The notes under the pieces are model-generated. The model did no database searches. It saw only the letters and a program-made list of their open reading frames with translations, and was not told the origin of the DNA. From positions 1,178,001 to 1,242,000 of the forward strand of contig NZ_QYUM01000002.1 in the NCBI RefSeq assembly GCF_003590775.1: a stretch of 64,000 bases of DNA, written 5' to 3'. The translations under genes and the position numbers were made by a program. Of the stretch, positions 32,766 to 41,171 are shown in pieces. This DNA comes from Sphingomonas cavernae (lineage in GTDB: Bacteria; Pseudomonadota; Alphaproteobacteria; Sphingomonadales; Sphingomonadaceae). Position 1 is the first letter of the stretch, and each line of letters starts with the position of its first letter.

Positions 32766-34325
32766 ATGGCAACGCTTGCCCCCACCAACGACACCGCGCT
32801 TGCCGTGATAGGCGCCGCGGTCGGCGCTGAGGCGCTGATCACCGACGCCGCTGAACTACGTTATTACTCGCAGGACGTGTTCAGCAACGGCCCCGTCGCG
32901 CTCGCAGTCTTCCGCCCGACCGATACGCAAATGCTCGCACGCGGCGTCGCGGCTGCGACCGCGCAGGGTATCGCCATCGTCCCGCGCGGCGGCGGCATGA
33001 GCTATACCAGCGGCTATCTTCCCGACGAAGCGGGCGCGCTACTGGTCGATACGGGTTCGATGAACCGCATCCTCGACATCAATGAAGAGGACATGACGGT
33101 CACCGTCGAGTCCGGCTGCACCTGGGACAAGCTCCAGAAGACGCTCAAGCCCAAGGGGCTGCGCGCGCTTGCCTGGGGCACGCTTTCGGGGATCAACGCC
33201 ACCGTCGGCGGCGGCATGAGCCAGAACGGCGTATTCTGGGGCGCTTCTGGCGGCACCGTGGTTGACGCTGCATTGAGCTTCGAGGTTGTTCTGGCGGACG
33301 GCAGCATCGTCTCGACGGGCAGCAATTTCTTCCGTCCCTTCGGCCCCGACATCACCGGGCTGTTCGCGGCCGATTGCGGCGCGCTCGGCGTCAAGGCGAC
33401 GATCACGCTCAAGCTCGTGCGCGAAGGCACCGCCTTTGCCTATGGCTCCTTCTCCTTCCCCGACCCCGCCGCCTTTTTTGGCGCGATGAGCGAAGTCGCG
33501 CGCGAAGGGCTCGCCTCGGAAAGCTTCGGCTTCGACCCCTACCTCCAGTCGCAGCGCATGAAGCGCGACAGCCTGACCAAGGACGCCAAATCGCTCGTCA
33601 ACATGATGAAGGCGCAGGGCTCGGTGCTGAAGGCGCTGAAGGAGGGCGCGAAGGTGGTGGCCGCCGGCCGCTCGTTCCTCGACGACGTCCCCTTCTCGCT
33701 CCATCTGATCGCCGAAGGGCGCTACCAGAGCGCGGTCGACGCCGACATGAAAGCGATCGAGTCGATCGCGCTGAAGCATGGCGGCAAGGCGATCGAGAAC
33801 ACCATCCCCAAAATCCTGCGCGCCAATCCCTTTCCGCCGGTCAACTCGATGGTCGGTCCCGAAGGCGAGCGCTGGGTGCCCGTCCACGGCTTTCTGCCGC
33901 ACAGCCGGCTGGTCGAAGGCTGGAACCGCATCCAGGCGCTGTTCGACGGCAACAAGGCAGAAATGGAGGCGCATGGCGTCGCCGCGGGCGCGATGCTCGC
34001 CGCGGTCAGCCGTTCGACCTGCCTGATCGAGCCGGTCTTCTTCTGGCCCGACGCGCTTGAGGGTATTCACTGCCGCTCGCTCGAGGCGGACCACCTCGCC
34101 AAACTCAACCGCTTCCCGCCCAACGCGGAATCGCGCGCGGTGGTCGATCGCCTCCGCGCCGAAATCGTCCGCATCTTCCGCGAACTGGAGGCGACGCATC
34201 TCCAGGTCGCGCGCACCTACCCCCTCGAAGAAGCGAGCAATCCGCACGCCTGGGCGATGCTGAAGGCCGTGAAGCAGACCGTCGATCCCCGGGGGCTGAT
34301 GAACCCCGGCAGCTTGGGGCTTTGA
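32766..34325 (+). CDS. FAD-linked oxidase (VAO/PCMH-type), copy 2
   Basis: This 519-residue protein is a homologue of the oxidase at 5130: FAD site VPRGGGMSYTSGY (about 72-84), ILDINEEDMTVTVESGCTW, GTLSGINATVGGGMSQNG, and the C-terminal DPRGLMNPGSLG. Similarity continues across the substrate domain, so the pair arose by duplication, though identity looks moderate. This copy has no adjacent cytochrome c; it may share the one at 6722 or use oxygen. It starts one base after the MFS stop. Confidence 0.85.
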   Translation: MATLAPTNDTALAVIGAAVGAEALITDAAELRYYSQDVFSNGPVALAVFRPTDTQMLARGVAAATAQGIAIVPRGGGMSYTSGYLPDEAGALLVDTGSMNRILDINEEDMTVTVESGCTWDKLQKTLKPKGLRALAWGTLSGINATVGGGMSQNGVFWGASGGTVVDAALSFEVVLADGSIVSTGSNFFRPFGPDITGLFAADCGALGVKATITLKLVREGTAFAYGSFSFPDPAAFFGAMSEVAREGLASESFGFDPYLQSQRMKRDSLTKDAKSLVNMMKAQGSVLKALKEGAKVVAAGRSFLDDVPFSLHLIAEGRYQSAVDADMKAIESIALKHGGKAIENTIPKILRANPFPPVNSMVGPEGERWVPVHGFLPHSRLVEGWNRIQALFDGNKAEMEAHGVAAGAMLAAVSRSTCLIEPVFFWPDALEGIHCRSLEADHLAKLNRFPPNAESRAVVDRLRAEIVRIFRELEATHLQVARTYPLEEASNPHAWAMLKAVKQTVDPRGLMNPGSLGL

Positions 34326-34329
34326 GGCG

Positions 34330-35385
34330 ATGACCGCAATCAAGCCCTACGCCGCGCTCGCGCTCCAGATCGCTGCACGCTCGGTCGAGCGCCTGCCCGA
34401 TCGCGCCGCCGCGAGCGCGCAGATGATCGCGATGATCGAGGAGATCGGCGTCAAGCTCCGCGCGTCCGCGATCTTCATCCAGCAATATGGCGGCAGCCCC
34501 GTGCGCCTTGCGGTGCTGCCCGAATATTTCCTGACGAGCTATCCGGGCCGCATCTCGATCCCCGACTTCGCGGAAAAGGCGGCGCTCGACATTGACGGGC
34601 CCGAATATGCGGCGCTAGGCAAGGTTGCCTCGGCGCAGAACCTCTTCCTTGCGGGCAACGCCTATGAGCGCGATCCGCATTTCCCGGGCATCTATTTCCA
34701 GACGAGCTTCGTCGTCGCACCCTCGGGTGAGGTTGTGCTGCGTTACCGCCGTCTCAATTCGATGTTCGCGCCTACGCCGCACGACGTCTGGTCCAAATAT
34801 CTCGACATTTACGGCCTCGACGGCGTGTTCCCCGTGGCAAAGACTGAAATCGGCAACCTCGCCGCGATCGCGTCCGAGGAAATCCTCTATCCCGAGATCG
34901 CACGCGCGCACGCGCTGCGCGGCGCCGAGATCTTCGTGCATTCATCGTCCGAGATCGGCTCGCCGCTCGCTACCCCCAAGCAGATCGCCAAGCGCGCGCG
35001 CGCCTTCGAGAACATCGCCTATGTTGTCTCCGCCAACACTGCCGGGATCGAGGGCACCGCGATGCCGATGGCTTCGGCCGACGGCAACTCGATCGTCATC
35101 GACTACAAGGGCAATCCGCTCGCGGAATCGAGCCCCGGAGAGACCTTCACCGCCTTTGCCGATCTCGACCTCAATGCGCTGCGCACCCAGCGCCGCAAGC
35201 CGGGCATGACCAACTTCCTCGCGCGTCAGCGGCTCGAGCTTTTCGCGCCCGTCTATGGCGGCGAAGCGCCCCAGCCGGCGAACAGCCTGATCGAGGACGG
35301 GGTGGTAAAGATCCCCGACCGTGACCATTTCCTGAGAGTGCAGGAACAGGTGATAGACCGTCTTTCCAAGGAGGGACTGATATGA
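34330..35385 (+). CDS. Nitrilase-fold protein lacking catalytic Lys and Cys
   Basis: This 351-residue carbon-nitrogen hydrolase-fold protein has no signal peptide. Glu65 (VLPEYFLTSYPG) is in place, but the Lys position in the YRK motif is Arg141 (LRYRRLN) and the Cys position is Ser182 (NLAAIASEEILYPEIAR). The remaining scaffold (RGAEIFVHSSSE, ENIAYVVSANTAG) is typical. With two triad residues changed, classical hydrolysis is improbable; a binding or structural role, or new chemistry, must be considered. It overlaps the methyltransferase start by four bases. Confidence 0.8.
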   Translation: MTAIKPYAALALQIAARSVERLPDRAAASAQMIAMIEEIGVKLRASAIFIQQYGGSPVRLAVLPEYFLTSYPGRISIPDFAEKAALDIDGPEYAALGKVASAQNLFLAGNAYERDPHFPGIYFQTSFVVAPSGEVVLRYRRLNSMFAPTPHDVWSKYLDIYGLDGVFPVAKTEIGNLAAIASEEILYPEIARAHALRGAEIFVHSSSEIGSPLATPKQIAKRARAFENIAYVVSANTAGIEGTAMPMASADGNSIVIDYKGNPLAESSPGETFTAFADLDLNALRTQRRKPGMTNFLARQRLELFAPVYGGEAPQPANSLIEDGVVKIPDRDHFLRVQEQVIDRLSKEGLI

Positions 35386-36581
35386 AGCAGGATGTGCCCC
35401 CGCCCTATACCGCCGTCGCGCGCCACGCGGTCTTCCCGACGCCGACCCATGACGAGGCCGCGCGCTACAACTTCCTGACTGCGCTCAACAAATATCTGTC
35501 GGGCTCGATCGGCGCGGGCAACAAGATCGCGTACGACACGCGCGTCCTTCCCGCCTTTCAGGCCGAACATGGCCGCGATCCCAGGGACCGTTTCGAGATT
35601 CGCGACGCGATGAACCAGGATCCCTGGCACCGCTACTGGTCCGCGCTCAAGCGCAACTCGATGGAGATGCGCCAGCAGAACGGCCGCTCGATCACACTGC
35701 GCCAACTCGACGAGCTTTCGGCGAAGGTGCGCCAGTTCAACGAGGGCCGCGACACGCTCCAGCTCGATCCCGATCTGCCGCTCCCGCACTACATGAACGC
35801 CGCCGACATCCACTGCATGCCCGGCAGCTATCATGGCGAGGAGCGCCCCGGCGACATGTCAGCGGGCGCCAATTATGACAGCGGCCTTTTCGCCACCACG
35901 GGCGGCGGACTCGGCGCGCTCTCGGACGGCGGTGGTCAGGCGCTGGTCGAGTGGATCCGCAAGGAACGCCCCGACTGGAAGCCGCGGCGCATCCTCGATC
36001 TGGGCTGCACCGTCGGCCACAATATCGTGCCGCTCGCGCTCGCCTTCCCCGAAGCCGAGGTCATCGCGATCGACACCGCCGCGGCTGTGCTGCGCTATGC
36101 GCATGCCCGCGCGCAGGCGCTTGGCGCCAGGAACATCACCTTCATCCAGATGAATGCCGAGGATATGAGCCGTTTCCCCGACGGCCATTTCGACTGGGTG
36201 CAGACGACGATGTACCTGCACGAGCTGTCGGGCAAGGCGCTGCCGCGGATCATCCGGGAAAGCGAGCGTGTCCTCGCGCCCGGCGGCCTGATGTTCCACC
36301 TCGAACAGCCGCAATATAGCGACGACATGCCGCTCTACGAGCAGTTCATCCGCGACTGGGACGCGTTCAACAACAACGAGCCCTATTGGTCGGCGATGCA
36401 CGCGCTCGACCTCAAGCAGGTGATGGAAGAAGCGGGCCTGCCGCGCGACCGCCAGTTTACCGCGCGCGTGCTCGCCGTCGTCGATCGCAGCATCTTCCCG
36501 CAGGCGGCCGAGGGCGCAGAGGAAGATCACGGCCGCGCGGCCGCGTGGAATGCCTATGGAGCGTGGAAACCCGAAGCATGA
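35382..36581 (+). CDS. Class I SAM-dependent methyltransferase with long N-terminal extension
   Basis: This is a 399-residue protein. SAM motif I is ILDLGCTVGHN at about 204-214, followed by an acidic ribose contact (VIAIDTAAAVL) and YLHELSGKALPRIIRESERVLAPGG, a Methyltransf_11/25 core. About 200 residues precede the core, much longer than usual, with no family I recognise; this part has HYMNAADIHCMPGSYHG. It might be a substrate-binding domain. A methyltransferase in a degradative cluster is unusual; it could demethylate, protect or mark an intermediate. It is coupled to genes on both sides by overlaps. Confidence 0.85.
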   Translation: MKQDVPPPYTAVARHAVFPTPTHDEAARYNFLTALNKYLSGSIGAGNKIAYDTRVLPAFQAEHGRDPRDRFEIRDAMNQDPWHRYWSALKRNSMEMRQQNGRSITLRQLDELSAKVRQFNEGRDTLQLDPDLPLPHYMNAADIHCMPGSYHGEERPGDMSAGANYDSGLFATTGGGLGALSDGGGQALVEWIRKERPDWKPRRILDLGCTVGHNIVPLALAFPEAEVIAIDTAAAVLRYAHARAQALGARNITFIQMNAEDMSRFPDGHFDWVQTTMYLHELSGKALPRIIRESERVLAPGGLMFHLEQPQYSDDMPLYEQFIRDWDAFNNNEPYWSAMHALDLKQVMEEAGLPRDRQFTARVLAVVDRSIFPQAAEGAEEDHGRAAAWNAYGAWKPEA

Positions 36582-36943
36582 GTGACGATAGCGTAGACTG
36601 GATCGCCCGCGCGGGCGCACGGGCCAAGGGCAAGCGGCCGAACACGCTCCATGATTTCAATGCCGAGCGCACGCTTTCGATCGTGATGGCGCTCGCCGCC
36701 GAGGTCGCGGTGGTGAAGGAACGGCTCGACACCGTAGAGCGGCTGCTCGACGAGAAGGGCACGATCAGCCGCGCCGATATCGACGCCTGGCAGGCGACGG
36801 GCGAGGCGGCCTATGAGCGCGCGCTGATGACCAAGGAATATGTCGCGCGGATCATGCGTGGCATGCAGCAGGAAATGGAAGCGATGCAGGCCGCGCCCGA
36901 GCGCCCCATGTCCGAACTCAGCGCCGAATTGAGGGATAGCTGA
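36578..36943 (+). CDS. Small helical protein of unknown function
   Basis: This 121-residue hydrophilic protein is mostly alpha-helical, with a heptad-like stretch (TLSIVMALAAEVAVVKERLDTVERLLDEKG, about 30-59) that suggests a coiled coil, then a second helix with EAAYERALMTKEYVARIMRGMQQEMEAM. It starts MSDDSVDWIARAG, overlapping the methyltransferase stop, and ends on the start of the next gene (TGATG). I recognise no family. It could be an assembly partner of the methyltransferase or oxidase. Confidence 0.6.
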   Translation: MSDDSVDWIARAGARAKGKRPNTLHDFNAERTLSIVMALAAEVAVVKERLDTVERLLDEKGTISRADIDAWQATGEAAYERALMTKEYVARIMRGMQQEMEAMQAAPERPMSELSAELRDS

Positions 36944-37674
36944 TGCAGCACCGCACGATCAGCGGCCGCATCCGCTACACCTCCAAAAAGCCCGAAATGC
37001 TCGATCAGGAGCGCGGTCGCGAATGGTTCAGCTTCACGCATCATGGCGACGGCAGCACGATCTTCCGCGCGCGCTGCGAGATCGAGGAGCCCGCGCCCAC
37101 GGTGCTGCGCGACATCGTCTATGTGCTCGACGGCAAGGGGCGGCCGCAGGACCTGCACGTTCACCTGACCGTGGGCGACGCCTATATGGGCTCGGGCTGG
37201 CTGCACCACACGCCGGGCGACAATGGCGGGCTGATCGAATGCGAAAGCTTCGGCCCCTCGATCGGCCGCCTTTCGCAGAAAATGCCCTATGCGGGCACGA
37301 TCGACGGCTTCGGCACGCACCCGATTGCGGGCGACGGCTATACGACGCGTTGCATGGATCTGTCCAAAGGCCCGCACCGCCGCAAGATCCGCGTCTTCCT
37401 CCCTTCGCCCGACCACCGCGGCGCTACTCCGCCCGTGATCGCCGAGGTCGAGATCGGCCTCGAATATGTGGGCGATGAGACCGTCACCGTCGCTGCGGGC
37501 ACCTTCCACTGCCGTCATTTCCGCTTCGTCGACGACGAGGGCCCCGGCATGGGCGGCGTGCAGCACCCGCATTACGACGTCTGGGTCACCGCGGACGACG
37601 ACGCGATCTTCGTCCAGGGCGGCGTCGGCGGCTATATGCAGACTTGGTACGAGCTGGTGGAACTGACGCGCTGA
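36943..37674 (+). CDS. Conserved protein of unknown function, paralogue of 3743 gene
   Basis: The product has 243 residues, the same length as its paralogue at 3743. Shared blocks are the start with GRIRYTSKKPEMLDQERGREWF, LPSPDHRGAT (about 148), VGDETVTVAAGTFHCRHFRF and GGYMQTWYEL. It contains repeated His and Asp residues (HPHYDVW) that could bind a ligand or metal, but this is not proven. It is the last gene of the oxidase/nitrilase-like/methyltransferase operon. Confidence 0.75.
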   Translation: MQHRTISGRIRYTSKKPEMLDQERGREWFSFTHHGDGSTIFRARCEIEEPAPTVLRDIVYVLDGKGRPQDLHVHLTVGDAYMGSGWLHHTPGDNGGLIECESFGPSIGRLSQKMPYAGTIDGFGTHPIAGDGYTTRCMDLSKGPHRRKIRVFLPSPDHRGATPPVIAEVEIGLEYVGDETVTVAAGTFHCRHFRFVDDEGPGMGGVQHPHYDVWVTADDDAIFVQGGVGGYMQTWYELVELTR

Positions 37675-37990
37675 GGCGCGCTTGTCGCGTGCCTTGCGCG
37701 AGCGGCGCCGATCCGGTCATGGCGCATTTGCCGAAGACGGCCCATTACGGACGCCAGTTCCTCCCCGGTACGGGGAGGTGGCAGCCCATAGGGCTGACGG
37801 AGGGGCTGCGCTAAATTATCAGGTTTCGCGCCAGCCCCTCCACCACGCTTCGCGTGGTCCCCCTCCCCGTACCGGGGAGGAACTGAACTGTAGAAAACGA
37901 CGACAACTTGGACCTCCTCGCCTAAAGTTGCGAATTCCAATAACGTCTGTTTATCTGCTAGTTGAGCGATCCCGCCGTATGGGAGCAAAT
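37675..37990. other. Intergenic region (316 bases) holding a palindromic repeat
   Basis: Apart from the repeat element at 37755-37885 I see no gene here. The last 100 bases before the DUF4375-like gene are AT-richer and may hold its promoter. The repeat marks the end of the operon that stops at 37674. Confidence 0.6.
37755..37885. repeat. Palindromic repeat pair (REPIN-like), CTCCCCGGTACGGGGAG type
   Basis: Perfect 24-base inverted ends (37755-37778 and 37862-37885) each contain a self-complementary CTCCCCGGTACGGGGAG-type core. Inside are AGGGGCTG and CAGCCCCT as a second inverted pair and a small hairpin CCACGCTTCGCGTGG near the right end. The whole unit can fold into one long stem. It is distinct in sequence from the other repeats in the window. 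Confidence 0.88.
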
Positions 37991-38713
37991 GTGACCGACA
38001 CCCGCCCCGCTATGACCGATGCCGAATTCGAGCAATCGGCAGCCTATGTGGATAATGGATGGTGGATGACGGGCGAAGGCCTGATCCACATCCCGTCAGT
38101 GATGAACATCGAAGGCTGGAACCGCTACGGTCATTCCGGCCACATGCTGCTGACGCCGGCGCAACGCATGCTGATGATGTGGTCCGATATCGTTGGGCAG
38201 GTGAGCAATGGCGGCTTCACGCAGTTCTGCGACAACTATGCTAGCGACCTTGCCTTGAGCATCGCCGCGGTCGACGCACTGGGATGGCCCGAACTGAGCG
38301 AGCGTTTCAAGCGGGCAATGACAGAACAGGCCAGCGATGCGGCTGAGCCTCGACGGCTGCAGCCGGTCCCCCTAACCGACGATCCCGAGAAATGGGTCGC
38401 GAGCCGCAAGCGACTGATCCGGCACCTTGCCCGCCGCGGTAAACGTTGGTGGCAGCCGACCACCGCCCGCGACCTCGCCTATGTCGAGGCGCGGCATGAG
38501 GAGTGGCAGTTGGAACTACATTATCAAACGGCCGTCCTGTCCGGTGAACTCTCGTCGGGTGGCGAGCGCCTGTTCGATTTTGTCGAGCCGCCTAGCGACG
38601 AAGCGAATGCGTTCGACGACTGGTTTTACACCTCTGAAACCAAGGCGGCATCCGCGCATTATGTCCAAAACTTTATCATGCGGCATCGCGACCAGCTTTA
38701 CCAACCGATTTGA
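37991..38713 (+). CDS. DUF4375 (DMP19-like) domain protein
   Basis: This 240-residue soluble protein contains LTPAQRMLMMWSDIVGQVSNGGFTQFCDNYASDLALSIAAVDALG (about 48-92), the NGGFxQF signature of DUF4375. I choose the GTG at 37991 because GGGAG lies five bases upstream; ATGs at 37979 and 38012 are alternatives. Codon use is less GC-biased than in the flanking operons. Function is unknown; some relatives are immunity-like or DNA-mimic proteins. It is isolated between two operons and may be unrelated to the pathway. Confidence 0.65.
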   Translation: MTDTRPAMTDAEFEQSAAYVDNGWWMTGEGLIHIPSVMNIEGWNRYGHSGHMLLTPAQRMLMMWSDIVGQVSNGGFTQFCDNYASDLALSIAAVDALGWPELSERFKRAMTEQASDAAEPRRLQPVPLTDDPEKWVASRKRLIRHLARRGKRWWQPTTARDLAYVEARHEEWQLELHYQTAVLSGELSSGGERLFDFVEPPSDEANAFDDWFYTSETKAASAHYVQNFIMRHRDQLYQPI

Positions 38714-38826
38714 CAAGAAAGGGTCTGTGCGCGCGAACTGATGGATGCCAATCCGATTATCTAAGTGGATAGCTTCTTGGCCGCTCTCTACGAATCTGCC
38801 AGACATTCGATTTTCGACAGGCGCCA

Positions 38827-40260
38827 TCAGACCCTCATCGTTTCCTCCGAATAGGCCGCGAGCGGCAGCGCGATCCCCGATTGCCGGATGATCGCCTGCC
38901 GGCGGAAGAAGCGCAGCAGGCCGCTCTCACCCATGCGCGACGGGCCGAGCCCGCTCTTGCCGAAGCTCGATTTCTCGGCCTCCCAGACGAGCCCGGTCAG
39001 CGATCCGTCGTTGATCGAGACGCCGCCCGCGTTGAGGCGCACCGCGACCGCCTCGGCCTCTTCGGTGCTGCCCGCGAGCACCGCCGCAGAAAGCCCGAAG
39101 ATGCCGCTATTGGCATGCGCCACCGCCTCGTCGACCGTATCGAACACCGTCACGGGAATGACGGGGCCGAAGGTCTCCTCCTCCATGATCGCCATGTCTG
39201 GGGTCACGTCGACCACAACCGTCGGGCGCAGATATTTCCCGCCGCCGAGCGTCTCGACCTGGCCGCCCGCAAGCACCCGCGCCCCTTTCGCCACGGCGTC
39301 GTCGATCTGGGACTGCACGATCTCCGCCTGCCGCGCGAAGATGAAGGGGCCGATGTCGCCCTGATGGACGTCGGGATAATTGAGTCGCGTCGCCTGCGCC
39401 TTTTCAACGAGCGCCGCGAGGAAGGGCCCGGCGATGTCGCGCGCGACATAGACGCGCTCGATCGACTGGCACGCCTGCCCCGTGTTGAGCACCGAGGCGC
39501 GCAGCGCGGTTTCCGCAGCCTTCACCGGATCGGCGCTGGCGAGCACCAGCATCGGATCCTTGCCGCCAAGCTCGAGGCTTGCGGGGATGAAGGCGCGTGC
39601 CGCCGCCTCGCCTACCTTGCGGCCGGTCGCGACCGAGCCTGTAAAGGCGATGAAATCGACATGTTCGACCAGCGCTGCGCCCGTCGCGCCGTCGCCCTCG
39701 ATCAGGGTCAGTACCGACGCGACCTCAGGCACCTCGGCGATCGCCGCCATCAGCGGGCGGATGAAGCGGGGGGTGATTTCGGAGGGCTTGATGATGACCG
39801 CGCAGCCAGCCGCAAGCGCAGGGATCGCATCGATCAGCGCCAGCGTCAGCGGGAAGTTCCACGGGCTGATCACGCCGATGAGTTGATAGGGCACCAGCCG
39901 CGTCGTGGTGGTAATCGTGGGAATGCCCGTCTGCCGGTCCCGCACCTCGGCCGCCGCGATGATCGTGGGCGCACTCTCCGCCCAGCGGATGAAGGTTTTG
40001 GTCATCGCATCGACCTCGATCACCGAGATCGCCGCGCGCCCGGTATCGGCGGTCAGCGCGGCGATCAGCGCGTCGCGGTGCCGGCCCATCGCTTCGGCAA
40101 GCTTGCGCAGCGCGGCGCCTCGCGCCGCGGGCGTCCGCGCCGCCCAGCCGGGTTGCGCCTTCCGCAAGTTCGCGGTCAGCGCCGCGATTGCAGCGCCGTC
40201 GACCGGCTCTATGCTGTAATCCGCCTCGCCCGTACGCGGATTGATGACGGCAAGGCTCAT
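38827..40260 (-). CDS. NAD(P)-dependent aldehyde dehydrogenase
   Basis: This 477-residue protein has the full family set: PWNFPLTLALID (Asn for the oxyanion hole), FTGSVATGRKVGEAAA for cofactor, the base Glu in LELGGKDP, and the nucleophile in NTGQACQSIERV. It oxidises an aldehyde to a carboxylate, or a semialdehyde from the lyase or amidase steps. The C-terminal part runs on to YSEETMRV. It is the last gene of the minus operon headed by the isochorismatase-like gene, with a four-base start overlap. Confidence 0.93.
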   Translation of the reverse strand: MSLAVINPRTGEADYSIEPVDGAAIAALTANLRKAQPGWAARTPAARGAALRKLAEAMGRHRDALIAALTADTGRAAISVIEVDAMTKTFIRWAESAPTIIAAAEVRDRQTGIPTITTTTRLVPYQLIGVISPWNFPLTLALIDAIPALAAGCAVIIKPSEITPRFIRPLMAAIAEVPEVASVLTLIEGDGATGAALVEHVDFIAFTGSVATGRKVGEAAARAFIPASLELGGKDPMLVLASADPVKAAETALRASVLNTGQACQSIERVYVARDIAGPFLAALVEKAQATRLNYPDVHQGDIGPFIFARQAEIVQSQIDDAVAKGARVLAGGQVETLGGGKYLRPTVVVDVTPDMAIMEEETFGPVIPVTVFDTVDEAVAHANSGIFGLSAAVLAGSTEEAEAVAVRLNAGGVSINDGSLTGLVWEAEKSSFGKSGLGPSRMGESGLLRFFRRQAIIRQSGIALPLAAYSEETMRV

Positions 40261-41171
40261 TGCTGCGACTCCCAGCTTGAAACGATCTCCTCGCCCGTTG
40301 CGAACCATGCTTCGGGACGTTCGGCAAGCTTCCGGAGCAATGCTTCAAAGGCCGCGATGCGATAGGGCAGCGCCATTATGTAAGGCGTGATGTGGAGCGG
40401 CAGCACGCGGCCGCCATGGGTTTTCGCCTCGCTCGCCAGCCAGTCGAACGCATCTTCCATCTGCTGCGCATAGCTGTCGGCCGATTGCTGCTGCACCGTG
40501 ACGATCTGGCGGTCGGACAGTTCATGGTTGAGCGGCAGGTTGATCAGCCCGTTGGTGAAGCGCCAGGGCAGTTCATCATTCACCCAGTCGCATGTGTATT
40601 TCAGCCCCGCTTCCTTGAGCAGATCGGGCGTGCGCCAGCTTTCCGAGCGCGCGATCGACAGCCAGCCCGTGGGGCGCTTGCCCGACGCTGCCTCGAGCGA
40701 CGCGATTGACTGTGCGATCAGCGCGCGTTCGTCGTCCTCGGGCAAGGTGCTCGCGATCGTGCCGTTCATATCGGTCGAATGCGCGATAATCTCATGCCCG
40801 TCGGCGACGATGTCCGCGATGATCTGCGGATAGCGGTCAGCGATCGCGCCATTGGTCGCGACCGAGGCCTTTACCCCCGCCTTTTTGAATGCGTCGAGCA
40901 GGCGGTAGAAGCCGATCCGCGTACCATATTCGCGCGCGGTATAGTGGCGATAATCGGGATAGCTCGTCTGCATGTGCCCCGGCGCGCGGAAGGGCGTGTC
41001 GGAAGGCGTCATCGGAAACCATTCGAGACTGACGCACACCCAGACCGCGACCAATTTGCCCGCGGGCCACGGCACGGGTTTGCGATCGAAGATCGACGAC
41101 CATGGATAGAGGTCGTGGTCATAGCCTTCGCGGCGCTTCGGATATTCGAGATAGGCGGGATCAAGCGCCAT
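40257..41171 (-). CDS. PuuE-like cyclic amide hydrolase (NodB-fold), copy 2
   Basis: This 304-residue polysaccharide deacetylase superfamily protein has no signal peptide. It starts MALDPAYLEYPKRREGYDH. Segments VAVWVCVSLEWFP, ASVATNGAIADRYP, GHEIIAHSTDMNG and GWLSIARSESWRTPDLLKEAG follow the NodB order with the His-rich metal site in altered form, closer to cyclic imidases and PuuE than to sugar deacetylases. It overlaps the next upstream gene by 11 bases. Its pairing with copy 3 suggests two subunits or two ring-opening steps. Confidence 0.8.
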   Translation of the reverse strand: MALDPAYLEYPKRREGYDHDLYPWSSIFDRKPVPWPAGKLVAVWVCVSLEWFPMTPSDTPFRAPGHMQTSYPDYRHYTAREYGTRIGFYRLLDAFKKAGVKASVATNGAIADRYPQIIADIVADGHEIIAHSTDMNGTIASTLPEDDERALIAQSIASLEAASGKRPTGWLSIARSESWRTPDLLKEAGLKYTCDWVNDELPWRFTNGLINLPLNHELSDRQIVTVQQQSADSYAQQMEDAFDWLASEAKTHGGRVLPLHITPYIMALPYRIAAFEALLRKLAERPEAWFATGEEIVSSWESQQ

